A stretch of 9,596 nt of DNA. It comes from Rubrobacter sp. (GTDB lineage Bacteria; Actinomycetota; Rubrobacteria; Rubrobacterales; Rubrobacteraceae). The translations under genes were made by a program, and so were the position numbers. Position 1 is the stretch's first letter. The number at the start of each line of letters is the position of its first letter. The stretch spans positions 1-9,596 of the forward strand of contig JADDPU010000368.1 of the NCBI GenBank assembly GCA_016781725.1, in the 5' to 3' direction. The notes below the pieces were generated by a model, which was given only the letters and a program-made list of their open reading frames with translations, ran no database searches and was not told the origin of the DNA. Positions 1 to 7,600 of this stretch are shown one piece after another.

Positions 1-56
1 ATTATTCTAATAAATATATGGTTTAGATAGTAATAATAAGGTGAGAAGGGAGGCGT
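1..56 (+). promoter_or_regulatory. AT-rich spacer upstream of dnaN, probable edge of the dnaA-dnaN/oriC intergenic region
   Basis: The first 40 bases contain only about six G or C, in sharp contrast to the GC-rich remainder. They end in a run of trinucleotides TAG-TAA-TAA-TAA (about 28-39). In many bacteria the dnaA-dnaN spacer carries oriC and its unwinding element, and an AT-rich block directly before dnaN fits that. No DnaA box (TTATCCACA-like) is visible in these bases, so the origin itself is not proven and its core would lie to the left. The purine-rich stretch GAAGGGAGG (45-53) is the dnaN ribosome binding site. A promoter for dnaN may also lie here, but no convincing -35/-10 pair is seen. 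Confidence 0.5.
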
Positions 57-1190
57 ATGAGGGCTGTTTGTAACACCGAAACGTTCGGCAAAAAGTTGGC
101 GCTGGTCTCGCGGGGGGTGTCAGCGAGGTCCCCCATTGAGTTGCTCAGGGGGATCCTCCTCGAGGCGGAAGGTGAGGCGCTGAGGTTGTCGGCGACGGAC
201 ACGGATATCTCGATCCAGACCTCGTCGCCGGCTGAGGTCGAGGGGGAGGGGCGGGTGGTCATACCGGCCCGCATCTTCAACGACATCGTCCGGTCGCTTC
301 CGGGCGGGCAGTTCACCCTGGAGCACGACGGCTCGGAAGGGAGGGTGAGGCTCGCCGCGGGGGAGAACGAGTACCGCATCAGGACCTACGCGGCCGACGA
401 CTACCCGCAGCTTCCGGTTTTCGCCGAGGAGGGGACGTTCAGGATGCCGGGGGATTCGCTCGTGGAGACCGTGGAGAAGGTGTCGCGGTCTTACTCGCGG
501 GATGAGCTCAGGCAGGTCTTGACGGGGATCTTGATCAGCTTCGAGGGCACGCGGGTGCGGATGGTGACCACCGACTCGTACCGCCTGAGCATCAAGGAGA
601 CGGAGCTGGCGACCACACCCTTCGAGGGTTCGAGGGAGGCGATCATCCCGGCGCGGGCGATGCAGGAGGTCTCGAGGATCTTCTCCGGTTCTGACGAGGA
701 GAGCGTCGAGGTCTCGCTCTCTGAGAACCAGGCGCTCTTCCGGATCGGGGACGTGGTCTTCGGCACCCGCCTGATCGACGGCAACTTCCCCGAGTACCGG
801 CGTCTGTTGCCGAGCGGCTTCGAGCGGGAGATCGCCGTCTCGCGGGAGGAGCTCATCGACACGTTGCGCCGGGTCAACCTCTTCGCCGCCCGCCAGACGC
901 CGCCTGTACCCGTGAGCCTCTCGTTCTCCGAGGGGGCGGTCGAGGTGATAGTCAGGAACGGCGAGGTCGGCGACGCCCACGAGCGCCTGAAGGCCTCCAG
1001 CGAGGACGAGTTCCTGATCTCCTTCAACCCGAGCTACCTCCTCGACGGCGTCTCGGCTATAGACTCCGACGAGGTCGTCTTCAAGCTCAACGAGGCGCTC
1101 AAGCCAGGCCTCATAGTGCCCCAGTCCAACGGGGACGAGCCGGACTTTCTGTACCTGATCATGCCGATGCGGGACCCTTCGGGGAGCTAG
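57..1190 (+). CDS. dnaN: DNA polymerase III subunit beta (sliding clamp)
   Basis: This 377-residue protein is the ring-shaped processivity clamp that tethers DNA polymerase III to DNA and docks other replication and repair proteins. Length matches the family (about 365-380 aa) and the three-fold clamp-domain layout is evident. Landmarks are a TDTDISI segment in domain 1 (near residue 48), TTDSYRLS in domain 2 (near 171), the clamp signature DGNFPEYRRLLP (near 241), SFNPSYLLDG near 323, and the C-terminal MPMR motif (370-373) that builds the partner-binding pocket. The ATG start at 57 is preceded by GGGAGG only three bases away; AGAAGG slightly upstream gives more usual spacing. The protein starts near the family's normal N terminus. 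The S4-domain gene begins 17 bases after the stop, so co-transcription through recF is likely. Nothing appears degraded. Confidence 0.97.
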   Translation: MRAVCNTETFGKKLALVSRGVSARSPIELLRGILLEAEGEALRLSATDTDISIQTSSPAEVEGEGRVVIPARIFNDIVRSLPGGQFTLEHDGSEGRVRLAAGENEYRIRTYAADDYPQLPVFAEEGTFRMPGDSLVETVEKVSRSYSRDELRQVLTGILISFEGTRVRMVTTDSYRLSIKETELATTPFEGSREAIIPARAMQEVSRIFSGSDEESVEVSLSENQALFRIGDVVFGTRLIDGNFPEYRRLLPSGFEREIAVSREELIDTLRRVNLFAARQTPPVPVSLSFSEGAVEVIVRNGEVGDAHERLKASSEDEFLISFNPSYLLDGVSAIDSDEVVFKLNEALKPGLIVPQSNGDEPDFLYLIMPMRDPSGS

Positions 1191-1207
1191 GGGTTCGGGC
1201 TGACACC

Positions 1208-1402
1208 GTGCAGATCCCGGCAGGAACGACCCTCGGCCAGGCACTGAAGGCGGCGAGCATCGCGGGGACCGGCGGCGAGGCGAAGGTCCTGATCCAGGCC
1301 GGCGAGGTCAGCGTGAACGGCGAGATCGAGACGCGCCGCGGCCGCCGCCTGCGCGCCGGCGACGTGGTCGAGGTGGACGACGAGCGGCTGGAGGTACGTT
1401 GA
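1208..1402 (+). CDS. Small S4-domain RNA-binding protein (YaaA/RlbA-like)
   Basis: A 64-residue protein that is essentially one S4 RNA-binding domain. The pattern is a hydrophobic N-terminal strand and helix (TLGQALKAASIAGTGGEAK), then IQAGEVSVNGEIETRRGRRL, then RAGDVVEVD. The VNG turn and the basic RRGRRLRAGD segment are the usual RNA-contacting S4 features. In Bacillus subtilis a protein of this type (YaaA) lies in exactly this place, between dnaN and recF, and the family is linked to ribosome assembly, which supports the call. Start is GTG; the upstream AGGGG (about 1190-1194) is far from it and weak, so translation may be coupled to dnaN. The stop codon overlaps the recF start (TTGA, 1399-1402), indicating translational coupling. 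The specific RNA target cannot be read from the sequence. Confidence 0.88.
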   Translation: MQIPAGTTLGQALKAASIAGTGGEAKVLIQAGEVSVNGEIETRRGRRLRAGDVVEVDDERLEVR

Positions 1403-2523
1403 CGGCGTACCTCAGGGCTCTGCGCCTCGTGAACTTCCGAAACTACGCGGACGGCACGGTCCTGCTCGGCCCCGGCCTCAACGTCATAGTCGGGGATAAC
1501 GCCCAGGGGAAGACTAACCTCCTCGAGGCCGTCTCTTTCGCCGTCACGGGCTCCTCGCCCCGCACCCCGAAGGAGAACGAGGTGGTCCGCTGGAGCGCTG
1601 ACTTCGCGCGCACCGAGGCCCGCATCGCCCTGAACGGCTCGGCCGACGAGCGCAAGGTGGCCATCGGCTACGCGCCGGGGCAGAAGAAGCGCATCACCGT
1701 GGACGGAGCCCCCGAGCCCTCCCTCACGAACTACGCGGCGGGCGCCGCCGGAGCGCGCGTCGTCACGTTCTTCCCCGACGATATAAGGGTAGTCAAGGGC
1801 GCGCCCTCGGACCGCAGGGAGTTCCTCGACGCCCTGCTCTCCAGCCTGCGCCCGGCCTACGCCCGCGCCGCCGGCGAGTACGCGAAGGCCGTCCAGCAAC
1901 GCAACCAGCTCCTCAGGCGCATCAGGGACGGGTTCTCCTCGGAGCGGACGCTCGCGACGTGGGACCGGAAGGTAGTCGACCTCGGCAGAACGGTCCTCGA
2001 GGGCCGCGAGGCGGCGGTGCCGGTCCTCGACGAGCACTTCAAAAGCTCTCTAAGGGCCCTGTACGGCTCCGAGAAGGCCGCGATCCGCTACTCCTATACC
2101 TCGACCCTCGAAGACTATTCCGAGGCCCTTAGAGAGGCGCACAGCGCCGACATCGAGCGCGGGACTACCTCGGTTGGCCCGCACCGGGACGACTTCGAGG
2201 TCTCGCTCGGCGGGGTAGACCTCACCACGTTCGGCTCCCAGGGGCAGCAGCGGCTCGCGACGCTGGCTCTGAAGTTCGCGGCGAGGGACTTTGTGCGGGG
2301 GGTGGTTGGGGAGGACCCGATCCTCCTCTTCGACGACGTGATGAGCGAGCTCGACGAGCGCCGGAGGGAGTTTCTGGCGGGGTATTTTCTGGAGAGCACC
2401 CAGGCCCTTATCACCACTACCAACCTCGACTACTTCGGCAGGGACATCCTGCGGAGGACGCGCATCATACGCATATCTGGTGGTTCCGTCCTCGAGACCG
2501 CTACGGATGGTGCCAAGAGCTAG
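1399..2523 (+). CDS. recF: DNA replication and repair protein RecF
   Basis: A 374-residue SMC-like ABC ATPase that, with RecO and RecR, helps load RecA at gaps and stalled forks. Visible motifs are LRLVNFRNY at the N terminus (residues 8-16), Walker A GDNAQGKT (32-39), the ABC signature region FGSQGQQRLATLALKF (about 278-293), and Walker B with D-loop DPILLFDDVMSELDERR (about 306-322). A VTTTN-like segment (ALITTTNLDYF) follows near the C terminus. Length agrees with the family (about 360-375 aa). The TTG start overlaps the stop of the S4 gene and has GGAGG four bases upstream (1390-1394), which decides this start. It is the third gene of the dnaN transcription unit. No intein or frameshift is seen. 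Confidence 0.96.
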   Translation: MTAYLRALRLVNFRNYADGTVLLGPGLNVIVGDNAQGKTNLLEAVSFAVTGSSPRTPKENEVVRWSADFARTEARIALNGSADERKVAIGYAPGQKKRITVDGAPEPSLTNYAAGAAGARVVTFFPDDIRVVKGAPSDRREFLDALLSSLRPAYARAAGEYAKAVQQRNQLLRRIRDGFSSERTLATWDRKVVDLGRTVLEGREAAVPVLDEHFKSSLRALYGSEKAAIRYSYTSTLEDYSEALREAHSADIERGTTSVGPHRDDFEVSLGGVDLTTFGSQGQQRLATLALKFAARDFVRGVVGEDPILLFDDVMSELDERRREFLAGYFLESTQALITTTNLDYFGRDILRRTRIIRISGGSVLETATDGAKS

Positions 2524-2550
2524 CGCGGCGGCGCGAAACAGGCTTATTTA

Positions 2551-2564
2551 AGCGGTAAACCGCT
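2551..2564. repeat. Short inverted repeat downstream of recF
   Basis: AGCGG and CCGCT flank a TAAA loop, 28 bases after the recF stop, and partly overlap a second small palindrome (GCTTA-TT-TAAGC, 2542-2553). It could fold in RNA, but no run of T follows on the + strand, so it is not a typical intrinsic terminator. It lies just upstream of the gyrB -35 box, so a protein-binding site is equally possible. Confidence 0.35.
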
Positions 2565-2574
2565 CCCTTGGGCG

Positions 2575-2603
2575 TTGGGAAAACCGGCGGGTTGTGTTAC
2601 AAT
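2575..2603 (+). promoter_or_regulatory. Predicted sigma-70-type promoter for gyrB-gyrA
   Basis: A -35 element TTGGGA (2575-2580, 4 of 6 to TTGACA) is followed after exactly 17 bases by a -10 element TACAAT (2598-2603, 5 of 6 to TATAAT). The -10 is preceded by TGT, giving an extended -10 (TGnTACAAT). Transcription would begin about 2609-2611, leaving a 5' leader of about 70 bases before the gyrB TTG. gyrase promoters are often supercoiling-sensitive; no measured property can be read here. Confidence 0.65.
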
Positions 2604-2636
2604 CTCCGGGTGCAAAGTTACGAAAAGAAGAACGTC

Positions 2637-2654
2637 TCCGGCGAGGGCGCCGGA
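2637..2654 (+). promoter_or_regulatory. GC-rich hairpin in the gyrB leader
   Basis: TCCGGCG (2637-2643) and CGCCGGA (2648-2654) are perfect reverse complements around an AGGG loop, giving a 7-bp stem that ends six bases before the gyrB Shine-Dalgarno stretch. It lies inside the predicted mRNA leader. It has no T tract, so it is not an intrinsic terminator. Its closeness to the ribosome binding site could affect initiation or mRNA stability; this is inference. Confidence 0.45.
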
Positions 2655-2660
2655 CTAGCG

Positions 2661-2670
2661 AAGAGGAGGG
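2661..2670 (+). promoter_or_regulatory. Ribosome binding site fixing the TTG start of gyrB
   Basis: AAGAGGAGGG is a strong Shine-Dalgarno sequence located nine bases before the TTG at 2680. No ATG or GTG in the gyrB frame has comparable spacing, so this site decides the non-ATG start. Confidence 0.8.
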
Positions 2671-2679
2671 TCCGGTTCT

Positions 2680-4617
2680 TTGGCGGCTAACCCTGTTTCC
2701 AAGAATACCAAGAGCGCGTACGATGCAAGTTCCATCCAGGTTTTGGAGGGGCTCGAGGCAGTCAAGCGGCGGCCCGGCATGTACATCGGCTCGACGGGTC
2801 CGAGGGGCCTGCACCATCTCGTCTGGGAGATCGTGGACAACTCCATCGACGAGGCGCTCGCCGGGTACTGCTCGGAGATCGTGATCGTCGTTCATGGGGA
2901 CAACTCGGTCTCCGTCTCCGACGACGGGCGCGGGATGCCGGTAGGGGCCATGGCGAAGTACGGCAAGTCGGCGGCCGAGGTCATCATGACCACGCTGCAC
3001 GCCGGCGGCAAGTTCGACGGGCAGGGCTACAAGGTCTCGGGCGGGCTGCACGGGGTCGGGGCCTCGGTGGTGAACGCGCTCTCGGAGTGGCTCGAGATCG
3101 AGATAAAGCGCGAGGGGCACGTGTGGAGCCAGCGCTACGAGCGCGGGTTCCCCAAAGGCGCCCTCACGAAGGACCGCAAGCTCAAGAGGGGCGAGGGGAC
3201 GGGGACTACCATAACGTTCATGCCCGACCCCGAGGTCTTCACGGAGACCGTGGAGCTCTCGTTCGACACCTTGAGCCGGCGCTTTCGCGAGTCGGCGTTT
3301 TTGAACAAGAATTTAAAGATCCGGCTCATCGACGAGCGCGAGGAGGGTCGGGACGTCACCTACCAGTACGAGGGCGGCATCAGGGACTTCGTGGCGCACA
3401 TCAACGAGTCGAGGGACCCCGTCCACAAAACCGTCTTCTACCTGGAGCGCGAGGAGGAGGTGGGGGACGTCGAGGTCGCGATGCAGTGGAACAGCGGCTT
3501 TCAGGACTCCGTCTTCACGTTCGCCAACAACATCAACACGCACGAGGGCGGGGCGCACCTCTCCGGCTTCAGGTCGGCGCTCTCGCGCACGGTCAACGCC
3601 TACGCCCGCCAGAAGGGGCTCCTCAAGGAGAAGGAGGAGAACCTGACCGGCGACGACATCAGGGAGGGGTTGGCGGCGGTCATCTCGGTGAAGCTCTCCG
3701 AGCCGCAGTTCGAGGGGCAGACCAAGACCAAGCTCGGCAACACCGAGGTCAAGGGGCTGGTCGAGAGCGCGACGAACCGTTACCTGGCGGAGTTCCTCGA
3801 GGAGCGTCCAGGGGAGGCCAAGGCGATCATAAACAAGGCTTTGCAGGCGGCGCGGGCGCGGCAGGCTGCCAGAAAGGTGCGCGACACGATCCGCAAGGGC
3901 TACCTCGAGAGCTCGACGCTGCCTGGCAAGCTGGCCGATTGTTCCAGCAAGGACCCCGCGCGGAGCGAGATCTACATAGTCGAGGGCGACTCGGCCGGCG
4001 GCAGCGCCAAGCAGGGGCGCGACAGGAACTTCCAGGCCATACTGCCGCTGCGCGGCAAGATCCTCAACGTCGAGAAGGCCAACATGAACAAGGTCCTCTC
4101 CAACGTCGAGATACAGGCCATGATCTCGGCGATCGGGGCCGGTGTTGCCGACACCTTCAACCTGGAGAACGTCAGGTACAACAAGATAGTCATCATGACC
4201 GACGCCGACGTGGACGGGAGCCACATAAGGACGCTGGTGTTGACGTTCCTGTTCAGGAACATGCCCGAGCTCATCGAGGCCGGCTACGTGTACATAGCGC
4301 AGCCGCCCCTCTACAAGGTCACGCACAACCGCCGCGACTACTACGTCTACAACGACCGCGAGCTGCAGGAGACGCTAAGGCGCCTCAACGCGAACGGCAA
4401 CGCCAACATCGGCCGCTTCAAGGGCCTCGGGGAGATGAACCCGAACCAGCTCTGGGAGACGACGATGGACCCGAGCAACAGGACCCTCTTGCAGGTCACC
4501 GTCGAGTCGGCGGCGGTGGCTGACGAGCTGTTCACGGCGCTCATGGGCGACAAGGTCGAGCCGCGCAAGCTCTTTATCGAGGAGAACGCGAGAGAGGTAA
4601 AGAACCTAGATGCCTAG
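2680..4617 (+). CDS. gyrB: DNA gyrase subunit B
   Basis: A 645-residue ATPase subunit of DNA gyrase, which drives negative supercoiling as a GyrA2GyrB2 complex. The N-terminal GHKL ATPase domain shows VWEIVDNSIDEA with catalytic Glu50 and Mg-binding Asn54, DDGRGMP from Asp81, and the glycine-rich GGLHGVG lid (121-127). The transducer domain follows. The TOPRIM domain has IVEGDSAGGSAKQG with metal-binding Glu435 and the acidic TDADVDGSH cluster (Asp508, Asp510, Asp512). The tail carries GRFKGLGEMNP and ends KLFIEENA-rich, as in GyrB generally. The length is the short bacterial form without the large insert of enterobacterial GyrB. The TTG start is set by the strong ribosome binding site at 2661-2670. 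It likely has its own promoter and is followed by gyrA after 65 bases. No intein is present, unlike its partner. Confidence 0.97.
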   Translation: MAANPVSKNTKSAYDASSIQVLEGLEAVKRRPGMYIGSTGPRGLHHLVWEIVDNSIDEALAGYCSEIVIVVHGDNSVSVSDDGRGMPVGAMAKYGKSAAEVIMTTLHAGGKFDGQGYKVSGGLHGVGASVVNALSEWLEIEIKREGHVWSQRYERGFPKGALTKDRKLKRGEGTGTTITFMPDPEVFTETVELSFDTLSRRFRESAFLNKNLKIRLIDEREEGRDVTYQYEGGIRDFVAHINESRDPVHKTVFYLEREEEVGDVEVAMQWNSGFQDSVFTFANNINTHEGGAHLSGFRSALSRTVNAYARQKGLLKEKEENLTGDDIREGLAAVISVKLSEPQFEGQTKTKLGNTEVKGLVESATNRYLAEFLEERPGEAKAIINKALQAARARQAARKVRDTIRKGYLESSTLPGKLADCSSKDPARSEIYIVEGDSAGGSAKQGRDRNFQAILPLRGKILNVEKANMNKVLSNVEIQAMISAIGAGVADTFNLENVRYNKIVIMTDADVDGSHIRTLVLTFLFRNMPELIEAGYVYIAQPPLYKVTHNRRDYYVYNDRELQETLRRLNANGNANIGRFKGLGEMNPNQLWETTMDPSNRTLLQVTVESAAVADELFTALMGDKVEPRKLFIEENAREVKNLDA

Positions 4618-4682
4618 CATTGGCGCCACGTCGTCGCGGGAGGGGTACCTGAACATTCGAGGCGAGAGAACGAGAGAACAGC
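4618..4682 (+). promoter_or_regulatory. gyrB-gyrA spacer with a displaced Shine-Dalgarno sequence
   Basis: The 65-base spacer contains a strong GGGAGGGG (4638-4645), but it lies 37 bases before the gyrA ATG at 4683. In the gyrA frame a TGA at 4650-4652 blocks any start near that site. Immediately before the ATG only weak purine runs (GAGAGAACGAGAGAACAGC) are present. A 13-codon frame opening at a CTG (4649) and ending in a TGA (4688-4690) that overlaps the gyrA ATG would be well placed behind the strong site and could couple translation to gyrA, but a CTG start is rare and this is speculative. Confidence 0.4.
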
Positions 4683-7600
4683 ATGCTTGATACTTTCTCG
4701 GGGAACATACAGCCCCACTCCATAGAGGACGAGATAAAGGACTCTTTCCTCTCCTACGCGATGAGCGTGATCGTCTCCCGCGCCCTGCCGGACGTGCGCG
4801 ACGGCCTCAAGCCGGTCCACCGGCGCGTCCTCTACGCGATGCACGACCTCGGCCTCCAGCCGAACCGCCCCTACCGCAAGAGCGCCACGGTCGTGGGCGA
4901 GTGTTTCGTCGAGGGCACGTTGGTGCACACGGGCCGCGGCCTCGAGCCCATAGAGCGGCTGCGCCCCGGCGACGAGGTTCTCATGCCCGACGGGTACACG
5001 AGCGAGGTGACGCAGGCGTTCCACAACCCGCCTTCTGCGGTGGTGGACGTTCGGTTGTCCAACGGCAACACGATGACCGTAACGACCGGGCAACTCTACC
5101 GGGTGCTGCGCGACGACCTGAGCTTGGGCTGGGAGGAGGCCCGCAACCTCGAAGGGAAGACGGTTCTTGCTTCTAACCCAAGGTCCCTCGGCGTGCCCAC
5201 GCGCCACCCTTCCGAGGAGAAGGCGGCGGAGGCTTACGTCGCCGGCCTGCTCGTGGCGGAGGGATATCTCACGGACAGGGGCCGCTCGCGTCGCGTCGGC
5301 GTTAGCATGGCGGACAGGGAACCCCTCGAGGCCGTCGAGGCGCTGTGCCGCGACAGAGAGGTGGCCACCTCCTGGAGCGAGAAGGCGCCGCAGAAGGTCG
5401 GACATGCGGCTGTCCACACCCTGCGTTTCAGCGGTCTGGACACGGCTTACGAGGCGTGCGAGCAGCTGTGCGCGGAGAAGCGGGTGCCGGAGTGGGTGCT
5501 CGCCGACCGGCGACTGTATGCGCCCTTTATGGCGGGTTACGTTGATGGGGACGGGCATCTCCGGGACGGTGGGGGAAGACGGGAGGTCGTGCTCACCTCG
5601 GCCTCCGAGACTCTGGTCTCGCAACTCCAGGCCATGCTGGCGGACTGCGGGATCCACGGCCGGCGCACGGTCGAGGACTTCTCGGAGCGGGCCTACGGGG
5701 AAGGTTATCTCCCGCGCTACAACGTGTGGTTCGGCGGCGAGAGCGCTTCCCGTTTCTCCCGGCTGGTGCAGGACGACCTTCGGGTGGAGCGCAAGAGGGC
5801 TTGCGCCCGCCGGATGTCCTCCTTGGAGCGCAGGCGACTCAACTCCAACACGGAGTGCGTTCCCGGAGAAGCCATCTTCGAAGAGCTATCCAAGCATCAC
5901 ATCGGTTCGGGCTGGTACGAGGACACGGAAGGCAGAAAGTTCCGCGCAGGGCTCAAATACCCGGACGGCACCAAAATCCGTTACGCGGGCGACCTGCGTG
6001 CAAAGAAGCTCTCCTACCGGCAGATCGAGGAGTGGGGCATCCTCAGGAAGCTCGAGCGCATCGGTTCTCCGCTCGCCGAACGCCTGAAGACACTCCTTGA
6101 CAATTACAACGTCCTCGTCGTCGAGTCGGTCGAGGACCGGGGCGAACTCGCGGAGACCTACGACGTGCAGATAGCCGACCCTAGCCACGAGTTCCTCGTC
6201 GAGGGCTGCGCGGTCCACAACTGCATCGGTAAGTACCACCCGCACGGCGACTCCGCCGTCTACGATACCCTCACCCGCCTGGCGCAGGACTTCTCCTTGC
6301 GTTACCCGCTCGTCGACGGACAGGGCAACTTCGGAAGCGTCGATGGTGATCCACCGGCCGCGATGAGATATTGCGTCACCGGCGACACGCTGGTGAGGAC
6401 CACGGACGGCACGCGCCGCATCTCCGAGCTGTCTGAGGTCGAGCCAGACTCCGAAGTGAACCTCGACACGGAGGTGCTCAACCGTGACGGGGACCCGGTT
6501 CATGCCTCCAAGCTCTTCCACAGCGGCGACCACCCGACGTTGAAGCTTCGCACTCGTCAGGGCCACGAGTTGACCGGTACGCACAATCATCCCGTGCTTT
6601 GTCTGCGGGACGTGGCCGGCGTGCCGGTGTTGTTATGGACCTTGCTCGAAGAGGTGGAGCCTGGGGATCACGTCGTCCTGAGCAGGAATATCGGACCCGA
6701 GCAGCCGTCCCAAGATCCGGAGTACGACCGGAAGCTCGGCGTGCTCGCGGGCGCCTTCGTCTCCGAGGGTTGGGCGTCCGAGAAGAGGGCCGGTTTCAAC
6801 AACGTCGACCCGGAGTACTTCGAGGAAGCTCTCGCGGCTTACGACGATATCGTTGGCGGCGCGCGTTACGTGTACGAGCGTGACCTCAAGTCCGGTCGGC
6901 GCATCCGCGAGGTCGACGTACATGACACTAGTGCGTTGCGCAAGAGCCCGCTCGCCGAAATAGTCGGGTTCAAGAGCTCGGTGAGGCGTGTACCGGACTT
7001 CGTCTGGCACGGTTCGACACTGCTCAAGCGTTACTTCTTGCGGAGCCTGTTCGAGGGCGACGGTTCCGTATCGCTGGCGCCGCGCAACTCCGTCCAGATC
7101 ACTTACTCGACCCGTAGCTCGGAGCTCGCACGCGACCTGCAAACGCTCCTCTTGGAGTTCGGGGTGGTCGCCAAGCAGGCGCGTTACGCGCATGGCGAGG
7201 TCAAGCTCTACATAACGAACCGCCGCGACGCCAGGCTTTTCGCCGCGGGCGTCGGCTTTCTGGGTTCCAAGCAAGAGAAGCTCCTATCGGCGCTTGCTAC
7301 GGTGCCCGAGAAGAGCCGCGCGATGTCCTCTGACCTCGTCCCGTACCTAGCCGACTACGTACGGTCGGACACGACTGGAAGGTGGGCCAACAGGGACTGG
7401 TTGAAGCGTAACAACCTGGACCGAATTGAGCGGTGGGACGAGGGCGGGGCGGCGATCCTGGAGAAGATCGAGTCCGAAGAGGTCAGGTCCGTTATCCGTC
7501 CGCTCGTCACCGGCGGTTACTACTACGCCGAGGTCGAGTCGGTCGAGGACGCCGGGGTGCGGCCCGTGTACTCGATCCGGGTGGACTCCGAGGACCACTC

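Larger units (their letters stand above)
2524..2679 (+). promoter_or_regulatory. recF-gyrB intergenic region (promoter, leader and hairpins)
   Basis: This 156-base gap contains no convincing gene. It holds, in order, an inverted repeat after recF (2551-2564), a sigma-70-type promoter (2575-2603), a leader of roughly 70 bases, a GC-rich hairpin (2637-2654) and the gyrB ribosome binding site (2661-2670). In many actinobacteria a DciA-like (DUF721) gene lies between recF and gyrB; none is present here. The arrangement makes gyrB-gyrA a separately promoted unit. Confidence 0.7.

Noticed and set aside
120..1244. Minus-strand open frame of about 374 codons opposite dnaN
   Set aside because: dnaN on the + strand carries clear clamp motifs; the opposite frame has low-complexity Arg/Leu/Glu-rich sequence typical of antisense frames in high-GC genes.
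2551..2564. Intrinsic terminator after recF
   Set aside because: The stem is only five to six base pairs and lacks a following T tract on the + strand, so it is listed only as an inverted repeat.
3087..4523. Plus-strand 478-codon frame inside gyrB
   Set aside because: Out-of-frame reading of gyrB, rich in Arg, Gly, Gln and His with no motif; gyrB in its own frame is fully conserved.
2680..4617. Intein in GyrB (and in DnaN or RecF)
   Set aside because: All three proteins have normal family lengths and unbroken motifs.
5167..6087. Plus-strand 306-codon frame within intein 1, considered as a free-standing endonuclease
   Set aside because: The LAGLIDADG motifs are in the gyrA frame, not this one; this frame is Arg/Ser-rich without motifs.
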